Origin: an uncultured Acidobacteriota bacterium
Lineage (GTDB): Bacteria; Acidobacteriota; Blastocatellia; RBC074
Length of the DNA: 24,825 nucleotides
Assembly: GCA_937967285.1 (NCBI GenBank)
Contig: CALBSU010000522.1
Span: forward strand, 1 to 24,825
Direction of reading: 5' to 3'
Part shown: positions 1 to 11,916 of the stretch, one piece after another
How the letters are laid out: each line of letters starts with the position of its first letter
Numbering within the stretch: the stretch's first letter is position 1
Position numbers and translations under genes: made by a program
Notes under the pieces: generated by a model
The model's database searches: none
What the model was told of the DNA's origin: nothing
Seen by the model: only the letters and a program-made list of their open reading frames with translations

Positions 1-12
1 TCGAAACTTACT

Positions 13-40
13 GGAAATTGGAAACTGGCAACTGGAAACT
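13..40. repeat. Heptameric tandem repeat, four GGAAACT-like units
   Basis: Four consecutive 7-nt units are visible: GGAAATT, GGAAACT, GGCAACT, GGAAACT. The array abuts the 3' end of the phosphatase gene and shares two bases with its TAG stop. It has the same period as the GTAGAAA arrays elsewhere in the window but a different unit. It may continue to the left of the window. Confidence 0.8.
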
Positions 41-1552
41 AATTCAGGTCTATGCCGTAAAGCAGCTTTCCGTCGATGTTATGCAGGCTGACGGTCATGG
101 TTCCGGTCTTGCCGTCGATCTTCACCTTTCCGAAGAACTGGAAGCCGTCCTTCGGTGAGCGGTTGCCTTTCATCCCCTGCGGGATGCCCGTGAACCTGAC
201 CTGCGGGCCGAACGTGTTGTCGAGCCGGCCGGGCCCGAACGTGCCCGCGTTCAAGGGGCCGGCGACGAACTCCCAGAAGGGCTCGAAGTCCTGAAACTGC
301 GCCTTTGAAGGATCGTAGTAATGTGCCGCCGCGTAATGAACATCGGCCGTCACCCAGACGACGTTTCTGATCCGGTTGCGTTTGATGAAGCGGAGCAGGT
401 CCGCGACTTCCAGTTCGCGCCCCAGAGCCGGGCCGTCGCCGTTGGCGCAGTTCTCGAACTTTCCGCCGTAATCGCCGACGATCAATCCGATCGGCATGTC
501 GCTGGCGATGACCTTCCACCTCGAACGCGAGCTCAGCAGCCGCCGCTTGACCCATTCCAACTGCGTCGAGCCGAGGAAGTCGGTCTCGGCGCTCATCGAA
601 GTCTGCCGGTTGGTCGTATTCGGGCCGCGGTAGCTCCGCTCGTCCAGCAGGATGACATCGAGCAGCGGACCGTAATCGTATGCCCGGTAGATGCGTTCCG
701 GATCTTCAGGCTGAAACCTGATCGGCGTGTAATCCAGGAACGCCTGCCTGCCGCGAGCGGCCAGCAGGTCGGCGCTTTTGACACGGTATTTTTCGTCTTC
801 GATGATCTGGCCCGGATACCAGTTGTTGCGGACCTCGTGATCGTCCCACTGAGCCAGCATCGGGACCTCGGCGTTGAACCGCCGGACATTATCGTCGAGC
901 AGGTTGTAGCGGTGATTGCCGCGGAATTCATCGAGCGTCTCGGCGACCTTCGATTTTTCGGGAGTCGTCAGATTCCTCCAGATCGCGCCGTCGTCGAGTC
1001 TGACTTCGGCCTGGATCGGATTGTCGGCGTATATCGTATCGCCTGAGTGGATAAAGAAGTCGGGACGCGCATCGAGCATCGACCGGTAGATCTTCATTCC
1101 GCCGAAATCGGGATTGATGCCCCAGCCCTGGCCGCAGACGTCACCGCCCCAGACGAAGCTGACATCGCGGCGCGTTGCGGGAGTCGTGCTGAGGCTGCCG
1201 ATGACCGGGTCGCTGTACTCCCGCAAGTCCTCGAGCGATTGAAATTTGACGCGATAGAAGATCCGCTGACCCGCCGGCAGTCCCGACAGATCGACGCGCG
1301 CGGTGAAGTCCGTCGTCTCGATCGCCGCCGGACCGGCGATCCGCCGCACGTTGCGAAATGCGTCGGTCGTGTCCCATTCGACGATCATCCGCGCCGGCCG
1401 GTCCGAACGGCTCCAGACGATCGCCCGCCCGCCCGAAACATCTCCGCTCTGCACACCGAACGGAATCTGCGGCCGGGCAGCCTGCGACCGGATGATCGCC
1501 GGAAATGCGGATATTGCCAGCGCCGATTGTTGTATGAATCTTCTTCGATCCA

Positions 1553-1553
<1 letters not shown>
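39..1553 (-). CDS. phoD: PhoD-like alkaline phosphatase/phosphodiesterase, Tat-exported
   Basis: This 504-residue protein is a PhoD-family metallophosphoesterase that probably releases phosphate from organic esters outside the cytoplasmic membrane. The N-terminus (DRRRFIQ, residues 2-8) fits the twin-arginine export signal and is followed by a hydrophobic stretch, as expected for PhoD. An N-terminal beta-sandwich (about 28-125) precedes the catalytic domain. Likely metal ligands are in GGDVC (136-140, including the cysteine typical of PhoD), SGDTIYAD (170-177), WDDHE (236-240) and TADVHYAAAH near the C-terminus. The open frame extends much further upstream, but that part lies inside hemN. The Tat signal and the stop/start overlap with hemN fix the start at 1553. 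The stop TGA of hemN and this ATG share one base (TGATG), so translation is probably coupled. The family call is secure; the exact substrate is unknown. Confidence 0.92.
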
Positions 1554-2968
<1,415 letters not shown>

Positions 2969-2977
2969 TCTACTACT

Positions 2978-3634
2978 CTATTTCTGCTGCCGTTCCCAGG
3001 CTTCGATCTGTTCCTTCGTCCGGTTGAGGATGATCCTCTCCTTCTCGAGCTTGCTCACCCAGTCGGCCGGGATCTTCATCTGATGGCTCAGGACCATCAC
3101 GCCGCGGGCGATGATCAGCCCGCTCAGCCGCCAGTCGGGCTCGCTGAAAAGCACCTCCTGCACCTCGCCGATCTTGTGAAAATCGCTCGATTCGACGGGC
3201 AATCCCCGCCGGATGACGCTCTCGTTCGGCGCCAGCATCTGGTCGGTCACGACCACGCCCGGCGTGTGCAGCGGATCCCCGAACGCATTGGCCACCAGCG
3301 GCACGAAATAGTTGATCCAGTCCGACGGCTTGACCTTCGACCGCGGATGCTCGAGGTGCTCCTGGTCCAGTTCGTCGAGCCGGACGTAATGCTGCGTTTC
3401 GAACAGCGGCAGATTTTCCAGTTCCTCAGCCGACCGGTCGATGCTGACCTTGTCATGCTCCGAACCGACGATCCACCTCAGCGGCATGACCACAAGTTTC
3501 TGGCTCAGCGCGCCTCCGCGCCGGACTACCAGATGTGCCGCCTCGTAATTTTCACGGTCCAGCACCACGCGCTCGATCCTTCCGATCTCGTGCCCGCGGC
3601 TCTCGACCGTCGCTCCGATATTGATTTCAATCAT
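2978..3634 (-). CDS. PRC-barrel domain protein with two barrel-like halves
   Basis: This 218-residue protein has no signal peptide or membrane segment. Residues about 1-80 look like a PRC barrel: a beta-strand opening (IGATVESRGHEIGRIERVVLD) followed by hydrophobic strands and a basic turn. Residues about 120-205 look like a second one, with IGEVQEVLF and a closing IPADWV. PRC barrels occur in photosynthetic reaction-centre H subunits, RimM and many small proteins of unknown role; no specific function can be assigned here. An AGGAG ribosome-binding site (3646-3642) sits 7 nt before the ATG, which supports this start. It is the first gene of the operon with hemN and phoD. Confidence 0.75.
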   Translation of the reverse strand: MIEINIGATVESRGHEIGRIERVVLDRENYEAAHLVVRRGGALSQKLVVMPLRWIVGSEHDKVSIDRSAEELENLPLFETQHYVRLDELDQEHLEHPRSKVKPSDWINYFVPLVANAFGDPLHTPGVVVTDQMLAPNESVIRRGLPVESSDFHKIGEVQEVLFSEPDWRLSGLIIARGVMVLSHQMKIPADWVSKLEKERIILNRTKEQIEAWERQQK

Positions 3635-3655
3635 AATTGCACTCCTGATGACACC

Positions 3656-3684
3656 ATTCTAGCAATCCGGATCACGGAAACCAA
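3656..3684 (-). promoter_or_regulatory. Putative sigma-70-type promoter of PRC-hemN-phoD operon
   Basis: On the minus strand TTGGTT (3684-3679) and TAGAAT (3661-3656) are separated by exactly 17 bp. The -10 matches consensus at 5 of 6 positions and the -35 at 3 of 6. Transcription would start near 3649, leaving a leader of about 15 nt that just includes the AGGAG site. This is a prediction from sequence only. Confidence 0.4.
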
Positions 3685-3732
3685 TCGGCGGATATTGACT
3701 CCATCATATTCGATTTAATTCAAGGCAGAGAA

Positions 3733-3767
3733 ACGGAGAGCACAGAGGCGGGCTCTGTGCTCTCCGT
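3733..3767. repeat. Perfect 15-bp inverted repeat, 5-nt loop
   Basis: The arms at 3733-3747 and 3753-3767 (ACGGAGAGCACAGAG and its reverse complement) pair perfectly around GCGGG. The hairpin lies 26 nt beyond the stop codon of the minus-strand phosphoesterase gene and about 50 bp upstream of the PRC operon promoter. It lacks a proper T-tract on either strand, so it is not a classical intrinsic terminator. It could still end or protect the phosphoesterase mRNA, or be one copy of a dispersed repeat. Confidence 0.75.
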
Positions 3768-3793
3768 GTGGTCGAGTTTTATCATTCATTCAA

Positions 3794-6415
3794 TCATCTG
3801 CGCTTTTTCGGCTTCTGAACGGCGGGCCGCTTCTCGTGTTCATCATCGTCATCGTCGTCATCCAGTTCGCGGACGAAGGCGCTGCGGACCGGCGCGGGCA
3901 TGATCGAATTGGCTCCCCTGACCGATTTCCAGATGATCTCGTTGAATTCGATGTCGGGCAGGATGTCTTCCTTGCTGAAGTCGAATTCGGCGGAGCGGCC
4001 GGCGCCCGGGGCGTCGGGCTGGTTCTTTTCGTTCAGGTCGATGCGCGCCGGGCGATGGCTGAACTTCGTCAGGTCGGCGGTATCGGTGAAGCTGTTGAAC
4101 ATCGGAGTCGCCGCCGCGTCATACTGGCTCATCGGCGGCAGCCCGAGGATCAGCTCCATCGTCCGCAGCATCCCCGAGGTCGTGTACATCGTCGAATCGA
4201 CGTATTTACGCTTGGTGTACGGGCTGACCACAAAAGCCGGCGACCGATGAGCGTCGACGTGATCAGGTCCGTTCTGAGCGTCGTCCTCGAGGATGAAGAT
4301 CGCGGTGTTCGCCCAGTAACGGCTGTTGCTGACGGCCTCGACCAGCCGGCCGACCGCCAGGTCGTTCTCGGCCACCATGGCCCGCGGAGTCGGCGCCCCG
4401 ACTCGCGTTCCGGATGTATGATCGTTGCCCAGCCGGACGATCTGGAACTGCGGCAATTGCCCGTTCTTCTCGAACTCGCGGAACTCCTCCAGCCAGCGAT
4501 CGACGCGCGTGTTGTCGGTGATCGCCAGATTGTAGGGCGGAAAGGTCGGGCTGAAGTGACCCTTGAGCGCGTCCTCGGAAGTATAGTTCTCGTTGCCCGG
4601 TTCGCGGTCGCGGTTGAGGTCCGCTTCGCCTCCGCCGCCCGCCTTGACGTCACGCACGCCGATGAATTCGCCGTAGCTCCGATATGTGATTCCCGCCCGC
4701 GCGCAGTAGTCCCAGATGTAACCGCCGGTCGGTCGCGAGATCTTCTTGCCGCCTTCGTAATCGTAGGTCCGGCCGCGGCGGGAATAGTTGGTCGGCCAGG
4801 TCTTTTCGACGTAGTCGGTGGCATAGGCGCCCATCGACCAGTTGTGTCCGTCGGCGGAGACTTCGGCATCGACGTAGAAGTTATCGAGCAGCACGAATTC
4901 GCGCGCCAGTGCGTGCTGGTTCGGCGTCACATCCTCGCCGAAGAGGCAGAGCTGCGGATCGCCGTTGCCTTCGGGCATGTCGCCGAGCACCTGATCGTAG
5001 GTCCGGTTCTCCTTGACGATGTAGATGACGTGTTTGATCGGCGACGGATCGCCGACGCGCACCGGGATCGCCGTCTTGTGAGCCGGCGGCCGCGCAGCCT
5101 TGAGCAGTTCGTCGGTGTAGGGCGAGTTGGCGTAGACGCGGCGCGTCATCTGAGCCAGCCTGGTTCGCGTCGGCAGGTCGATGATCGAGATCGCTCCCTT
5201 GAGCATGCTGCCGATGTATTGCGTGTCCCGGTCACGCGGTTTGCCCGGCTGGGGGCCCTTCGGATTGGCGCCCGAGATCAGCCCCTTGCCGCTGGCCACG
5301 AAGAGCCGTTTGCCGTCCAGACTCGCCCGGACGGAGGTCGGATACCAGCCGGTCGGAATGAAACCCTGAACGCGGCTCTCGCCGTGCTTCGATACGTCGA
5401 CCACGGCCACGTTGTTGTTGTCTGCGTTGGCGATGTAGAGCGTCTTTTCGTCAGGCGAGAGCGCCACGGCATTGGGCGTGCTGCCGATCGGCGATTTCGG
5501 ATGGAGCGCCGTCGAGATGGCCTCGATCTCGCGTCCCTGCCCGATATCGACCACCGAGACCGTGTTGCTGTTGGCGTTGGCGACGTAGAGCGTCTTGCCG
5601 TCGCGCGTCAGCTCGAGATCGTTCGGATGGTCGCCGACAAAGAGCGTCCCGACCACCTGATTGATGGCGGTATCGATGACCGAAACTGTCCTCGATCCCC
5701 AGTTGCTGATGTAGACCAGGCGGCCGTCGTTCGAGATCACGCAGTCGTACGGATATTCGCCGACTTCAACCTTGGTCACGACCTTCTGCCGGGCGACATC
5801 GACCACCGCGACCTTGTTCGAAAGGTTCTCAGCGACGAACATCCTCGATCCGTCGGGCGAAACAGCGATGCCGGCGGGGAATGCGAACTCTCCCTTGCCC
5901 TCGCGCCGCGCGGCTTCACGCCCGCGCCCGTCAAGCGAATGATACGACTCGCTGCCGAGATTGATCTTCCCGCTCGCTGAGGCCTTTCCGTCCGCGAAAT
6001 CGAAGCTCATCACCTCGTTGTCGTCTCCGCCGGAAACGAAGAACCGCTTTCCGTCGGGCGCGAATGCGATCCCCAGCCATGATTTGCTGACCGTAATCGT
6101 CTGCGTGACTGCTCCCGATCTGAGATCGATGATATCGATGTTCTGGTCGCCGTTGCCGTTGGTCGTCGAGAGCAGGTAGCGGCCGTCGCGGGTGATCACC
6201 ATGTTCAGCGGCAGGTCGCTGATCTCGATGTGCCTGCCTTCGGGCGTCAGAGTCCACCCGTTCGGAAGCAGCGTCCCCGTGACCTTCTTCCCGGGCTCCT
6301 TCCGCGCGGCTTTCCTGACCTGTGCCTGCCCGCCCGGAATCGAGATCAGAAATGAACATATTAATAATGATGCAATAATCAGATTAGAGATGGATCTGGG
6401 GTGACGATTCGACAT
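3794..6415 (-). CDS. Secreted YVTN beta-propeller plus phosphoesterase-family protein
   Basis: This 873-residue protein begins with a basic and hydrophobic signal peptide (residues 1-31, ending GGQAQ). Residues about 60-420 form a beta-propeller of YVTN type: repeated motifs such as DGKTLYVANANSNTVSVVD and DEKTLYIANADNNNVAVVD recur every 40-50 residues. From about 460 a phosphoesterase/phospholipase-C-like domain (AcpA type) starts with KHVIYIVKENRTYDQ; E469-N470 match the metal-site motif at the start of that family, and EDDAQNGPDHVDAHRSP is the later conserved block. The tail holds seven aspartates in a row and then a lysine/arginine-rich end. An AGGAGG site 6 nt before the ATG supports the start. 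It probably hydrolyses phosphate esters outside the cytoplasm; the substrate is not evident. Confidence 0.88.
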   Translation of the reverse strand: MSNRHPRSISNLIIASLLICSFLISIPGGQAQVRKAARKEPGKKVTGTLLPNGWTLTPEGRHIEISDLPLNMVITRDGRYLLSTTNGNGDQNIDIIDLRSGAVTQTITVSKSWLGIAFAPDGKRFFVSGGDDNEVMSFDFADGKASASGKINLGSESYHSLDGRGREAARREGKGEFAFPAGIAVSPDGSRMFVAENLSNKVAVVDVARQKVVTKVEVGEYPYDCVISNDGRLVYISNWGSRTVSVIDTAINQVVGTLFVGDHPNDLELTRDGKTLYVANANSNTVSVVDIGQGREIEAISTALHPKSPIGSTPNAVALSPDEKTLYIANADNNNVAVVDVSKHGESRVQGFIPTGWYPTSVRASLDGKRLFVASGKGLISGANPKGPQPGKPRDRDTQYIGSMLKGAISIIDLPTRTRLAQMTRRVYANSPYTDELLKAARPPAHKTAIPVRVGDPSPIKHVIYIVKENRTYDQVLGDMPEGNGDPQLCLFGEDVTPNQHALAREFVLLDNFYVDAEVSADGHNWSMGAYATDYVEKTWPTNYSRRGRTYDYEGGKKISRPTGGYIWDYCARAGITYRSYGEFIGVRDVKAGGGGEADLNRDREPGNENYTSEDALKGHFSPTFPPYNLAITDNTRVDRWLEEFREFEKNGQLPQFQIVRLGNDHTSGTRVGAPTPRAMVAENDLAVGRLVEAVSNSRYWANTAIFILEDDAQNGPDHVDAHRSPAFVVSPYTKRKYVDSTMYTTSGMLRTMELILGLPPMSQYDAAATPMFNSFTDTADLTKFSHRPARIDLNEKNQPDAPGAGRSAEFDFSKEDILPDIEFNEIIWKSVRGANSIMPAPVRSAFVRELDDDDDDDEHEKRPAVQKPKKRR

Positions 6416-6458
6416 CGATTCCTCCTCGGACAGAGATATCTGGGGTTTTCGGGAAGTG

Positions 6459-6558
6459 CCCGGTCGCTATCGCTCCCGGTACAGTACCGTGGTGCAGGTG
6501 CGCACCCGGTCGGTATCGCTCCCGGTACCGTGATGTGCAGGTACAGTAAGCGACCCGG
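6459..6558. repeat. Intergenic repeat with 46-nt period, two copies plus remnant
   Basis: A 24-nt block at 6459-6482 recurs at 6505-6528 with one mismatch; its core is CCCGGTCGCTATCGCTCCC. GTGCAGGT is likewise repeated at 6492-6499 and 6535-6542, and a third CCCGGT lies at 6554-6559 across the ttcA stop codon. The array fills most of the gap between ttcA and the phosphoesterase gene. The composition and internal CCGG symmetry suggest a REP-like family. I see no gene in this gap. Confidence 0.75.
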
Positions 6559-8672
<2,114 letters not shown>

Positions 8673-8674
8673 TA

Positions 8675-11600
8675 CTATTTCGCTCCCCGCACGACACCCG
8701 TGCCCGAGACGCCGGATTTGAGAACGGCCTCGGCCAGCCTCTTGAGATCTGATTTCTTGACGGACCTGACCTGATCGGGCTGCGATTCGATATCCTTCGG
8801 GTCGCGGCCGAAGATGAGGGCGCGGGCGTATCTGAGGGCGCGGACCTGATGGGACTGCAGGGCGATGGCATCGCGACCGATGGTGGCGTTGCGGCTCCAT
8901 TCGAATTCGCCGTCGGCCGGGGCGGATGCGGCGATCCGTTTCAGTTCTCCGAGGATCGCGTCCCGGACTGTCTGTTCGTCCCCGGGCAGCGAGGTGGCCG
9001 AGAGCGAGAAGGCTCCCGCGGCGATGCGCTGGTCCATCTCGGCCTCGATCGCGTTGATCAGCGTCCGGTCGTATCTCAGGTCCTGCATCAGGGCTCCGGC
9101 GGATGCCAGATTCCCGAGCATCTCGATCGCCAGGATATCGGCGGTCGAGGTGAGCATCTGGCTGGTGACGCGGAAACCGATCTCCTGCGTCGTACTGAGA
9201 TGCTTGCGCTGGTCGACCATCTCGGGCACCGCATCGACCGGGCGCGGTATGCTGATCTGCAGTGTCCGGTCCAGTTCGTCCCGCTTGAGCCCTTCTGAGA
9301 AGATCCTCGAGACGAGCGCCGATCCGTCCGTGTCCCCGACCAGAATGACGATCGGAAACTGCTTTTTGATCGTTTTGCCGTACCATTCCTCGACCTTCTC
9401 GACCGTGGCGTTTTTGACGACCTCGGGCAGTCCGTATCTCTGAAGCGAGTAAGGATGGTTCGGATAGAGCGAGGCCCAGAACAGGTCATCCGCGCGAAGG
9501 CCGTGATTGTCGCGGTATTCTTTCTGAATGGCGAGCAGCGCCGCGGCTTCGCGGGCCACCTCGTCCTTGTCGGTGAACGGGTTTTCGAGGATGTCGATCA
9601 GCAGCTTGATGGCGTTTTCGGCGTTGCGGGACAGGACATCGAGAGTGAAACCGAAGTAGTCCGGTTCGTTGACGATGATGATGTCCCCGCCGTAGCTCTC
9701 GAGTTCGTGCGAGACCAGGTCGGCCTTCCTCGTCGAGGTGCTCTTCTGCATGGTTCGCAGCATGAGTTCGGTGATGCCGCTGTTCGTGCTGTCCTCGAGC
9801 AGTCTGCCGCCCTGGAAGAGCACGCTGACGGTCAGTTTCGGCAGGGTCTTGTCTTCACGGACGAAGGCCCGCGGCCCGCGCAGGACCGAGAAGTCCTTGA
9901 TCGGCTGCGGCACGGCGGCGACGATCACGTTCTGTCCCTCGCTGACCTGGTTGCGCGCCGCACCCTGTTGAAAGACCTTCAGCGCGGCTGTCGGCTTGAC
10001 CTCCTCGGCCTGGATCGGTTGAGCCGCGGTCCCGGCGAAGGTGACGATCAGTTCGGTGAACTTTTCCGGAGTGAAGGTCCGCACCCGGGCCGCGCTCGGT
10101 TCGTACTCGTGAACCGTCGTATTTCCGAGAGTCAGGTACGCGGCCGCCGCCTTCTGCACGTCCTGCGCGGTGATCGCGCGAAGCTGTTCCGCCATCGAGT
10201 CGAAGAGTTTGTAATCGCCGAGACGCAACTGGTGGAAGGAGAGCGTGGCGGCCTCGGTCTCGACCATCGAGATGCGATCGACCTGACGCTTTTCGAGCAT
10301 GACGATCGCCCGCTGAAGCTCGCCATCGCTGATCAGTTCCCGTTTGAAGCGCTCGATTTCACGGAAGTATTCGGCCTCCGCGCGGTCGATCCGCTCGGGA
10401 TCGACAGTCAACTGGGCGAGCAGCACCCCGGCGCCCGGAAGCATCCTGTATTCGGCCACGCCGTCGACCGTCACGCTCAGCTTGTCGCGCGAGGCAAACC
10501 CTTCGGTCAGCCCCTGATTGAGCCGCGAACCGCGACCGAGCCCGAGCACTGCCGCCAGCACGCGCATCGTCGCCAGGTTCCTCAGGCTCTCCTTCTCGAT
10601 CTTTCCGGCCTTGTCGAACGCCATCCCCGGGCCGCGATAACCGATCGTGACGATGCTGTATCCCGTGTCCGCACGGTCGTTGCCGTAGCGCAGTCCGGCC
10701 TGCGCCGGTTCCTCAGGATTGGGAGAGAACGGATCGACGGGCGGTTCGAGCTGCGTTGCCTGCTCCTCGGCCGGCGGCGCTTCCTGCTGCTTCGGCGGCC
10801 TGGCGGTTCGGCTCTGCCGGGTTTGAGTCGCGGCGGGTTTCGCTTCGGGCTTCTCGGGTTTCGGGACGAATTTTTTGTAGTTGCCGAAATTGAGCTGGAT
10901 CTGGCCGAGCGCCTGCAGGATGAAGACGTCTCCGACGACCGTGATGACGGTGTTCTCAGGATAGTAGAACCTGCGATGAAACTCCTCGACGCGCTCGAGC
11001 GGCATGGCCGCCAGGTCCGCCGTCCGCGTCTTGCCCCGCTTGAGCCGGTTGACGGTGAAGGCGGCGCCGAAGAACCTGTCTATCGATGCCAGTGACGGAT
11101 CGTCCTGCTCGATCGCCGTCTCGATCGCCACCGACCGCGCCGCGGGTGCGATCTGATCGGCCCTGAACTCCGGGCTGACGATCAGCGCGCCCAGCAGCTC
11201 GATGATCAGATTGTAGCTCTCGGCCGGCGCGACCAGATCGAAGGTCGTCAGATCGTAATCGGTCTTCGAGGTGAAGGCCCCGCCCATTCTGGCGACGGCC
11301 TGATCGATCTTCGTTCCGTCGAGCTTCGAGTTTCCGCGCAGGATCATCTGCCTGACCAGGCGCGAAATCCCTGCCACCTCGTCCGTTTCATCGACCGTGC
11401 CGGCCCTGACCGTGGCGTTGACCGAGACCAGCGGCGCGGAGTGCCGCTCGCGGATGATGATCGTCAGCCCGTTCTGGAGCAGAAAACGCGAGGTCGCGCC
11501 GTCCAGATCCTGCCGCTTCAGCTTGCCGCCGTCCGGAATCCCGAGAACCGTCGGCTTCGGCAACTCGGGCCTCGGCTTCGGAGGCGGCGCCGGCTGCCTT

Positions 11601-11695
11601 CCGCGCCCGCTCTGGGCCGTGACCCCGGCCGCTCCAACGACCAGCGCTAATCCAACTGCCGCTACTGTTCTGATCATCTCTCCCGGATTGAACAT
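8675..11695 (-). CDS. Secreted tandem M16-family (insulinase-like) protein lacking the zinc motif
   Basis: This protein of about 1006 residues starts with a signal peptide (hydrophobic to about residue 28, VTAQ). It holds two M16 modules in one chain, about 65-560 and 600-1000, joined and interrupted by proline-rich stretches (279-335). M16 peptidases normally carry HXXEH in the first helix of each active module. The equivalent positions read RLVRQ (112-116) and ELMLR (643-647), so neither module keeps the zinc ligands. A proteolytically dead scaffold or binding protein is therefore more likely than an active peptidase. The frame is open upstream to 11884, but the signal peptide and the GGGGAAG site 5 nt before the ATG favour 11695; an in-frame ATG at 11677 is the alternative start. 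Confidence 0.82.
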   Translation of the reverse strand: MFNPGEMIRTVAAVGLALVVGAAGVTAQSGRGRQPAPPPKPRPELPKPTVLGIPDGGKLKRQDLDGATSRFLLQNGLTIIIRERHSAPLVSVNATVRAGTVDETDEVAGISRLVRQMILRGNSKLDGTKIDQAVARMGGAFTSKTDYDLTTFDLVAPAESYNLIIELLGALIVSPEFRADQIAPAARSVAIETAIEQDDPSLASIDRFFGAAFTVNRLKRGKTRTADLAAMPLERVEEFHRRFYYPENTVITVVGDVFILQALGQIQLNFGNYKKFVPKPEKPEAKPAATQTRQSRTARPPKQQEAPPAEEQATQLEPPVDPFSPNPEEPAQAGLRYGNDRADTGYSIVTIGYRGPGMAFDKAGKIEKESLRNLATMRVLAAVLGLGRGSRLNQGLTEGFASRDKLSVTVDGVAEYRMLPGAGVLLAQLTVDPERIDRAEAEYFREIERFKRELISDGELQRAIVMLEKRQVDRISMVETEAATLSFHQLRLGDYKLFDSMAEQLRAITAQDVQKAAAAYLTLGNTTVHEYEPSAARVRTFTPEKFTELIVTFAGTAAQPIQAEEVKPTAALKVFQQGAARNQVSEGQNVIVAAVPQPIKDFSVLRGPRAFVREDKTLPKLTVSVLFQGGRLLEDSTNSGITELMLRTMQKSTSTRKADLVSHELESYGGDIIIVNEPDYFGFTLDVLSRNAENAIKLLIDILENPFTDKDEVAREAAALLAIQKEYRDNHGLRADDLFWASLYPNHPYSLQRYGLPEVVKNATVEKVEEWYGKTIKKQFPIVILVGDTDGSALVSRIFSEGLKRDELDRTLQISIPRPVDAVPEMVDQRKHLSTTQEIGFRVTSQMLTSTADILAIEMLGNLASAGALMQDLRYDRTLINAIEAEMDQRIAAGAFSLSATSLPGDEQTVRDAILGELKRIAASAPADGEFEWSRNATIGRDAIALQSHQVRALRYARALIFGRDPKDIESQPDQVRSVKKSDLKRLAEAVLKSGVSGTGVVRGAK

Positions 11696-11700
11696 TTTCA

Positions 11701-11707
11701 CTTCCCC
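11701..11707 (-). promoter_or_regulatory. Ribosome-binding site deciding the M16-like gene start
   Basis: GGGGAAG on the minus strand lies 5 nt before ATG 11695. The longer open frame has no comparable site, and its extra 63 residues do not look like an export signal. A second candidate, GGGAGAG directly before ATG 11677, cannot be excluded; both starts give a signal peptide. Confidence 0.55.
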
Positions 11708-11916
11708 TGTCAATCGAAATCCCTTTTTAAAAACTTTATCACGAATCAGGGGAATTACAATCCGGCCGTATTGGCGGGCTGTTTCGAGCATCTCGGGCGG
11801 GAGGGTAAGAAGCGTCCGGAATAGAGCGGCATTTGAGGGCACAGATCCGGCAGGGAGTGCTGTGGTCCAGGACTCAATTTGCATCCGGACAGTCTGGATT
11901 TTTCAGGGATGATCTA

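Noticed and set aside
3836..5980. Long open frame (714 codons) on the plus strand opposite the phosphoesterase gene
   Set aside because: It is an antisense shadow of a well-supported gene; its translation is rich in Asp, Arg and Val without domain motifs.
11884..11903. Hairpin TCCGGACAGTCTGGA followed by five T residues, plus strand
   Set aside because: It looks like a terminator but no plus-strand gene lies upstream, and on the minus strand, after the regulator gene, it has no T-tract on the right side.
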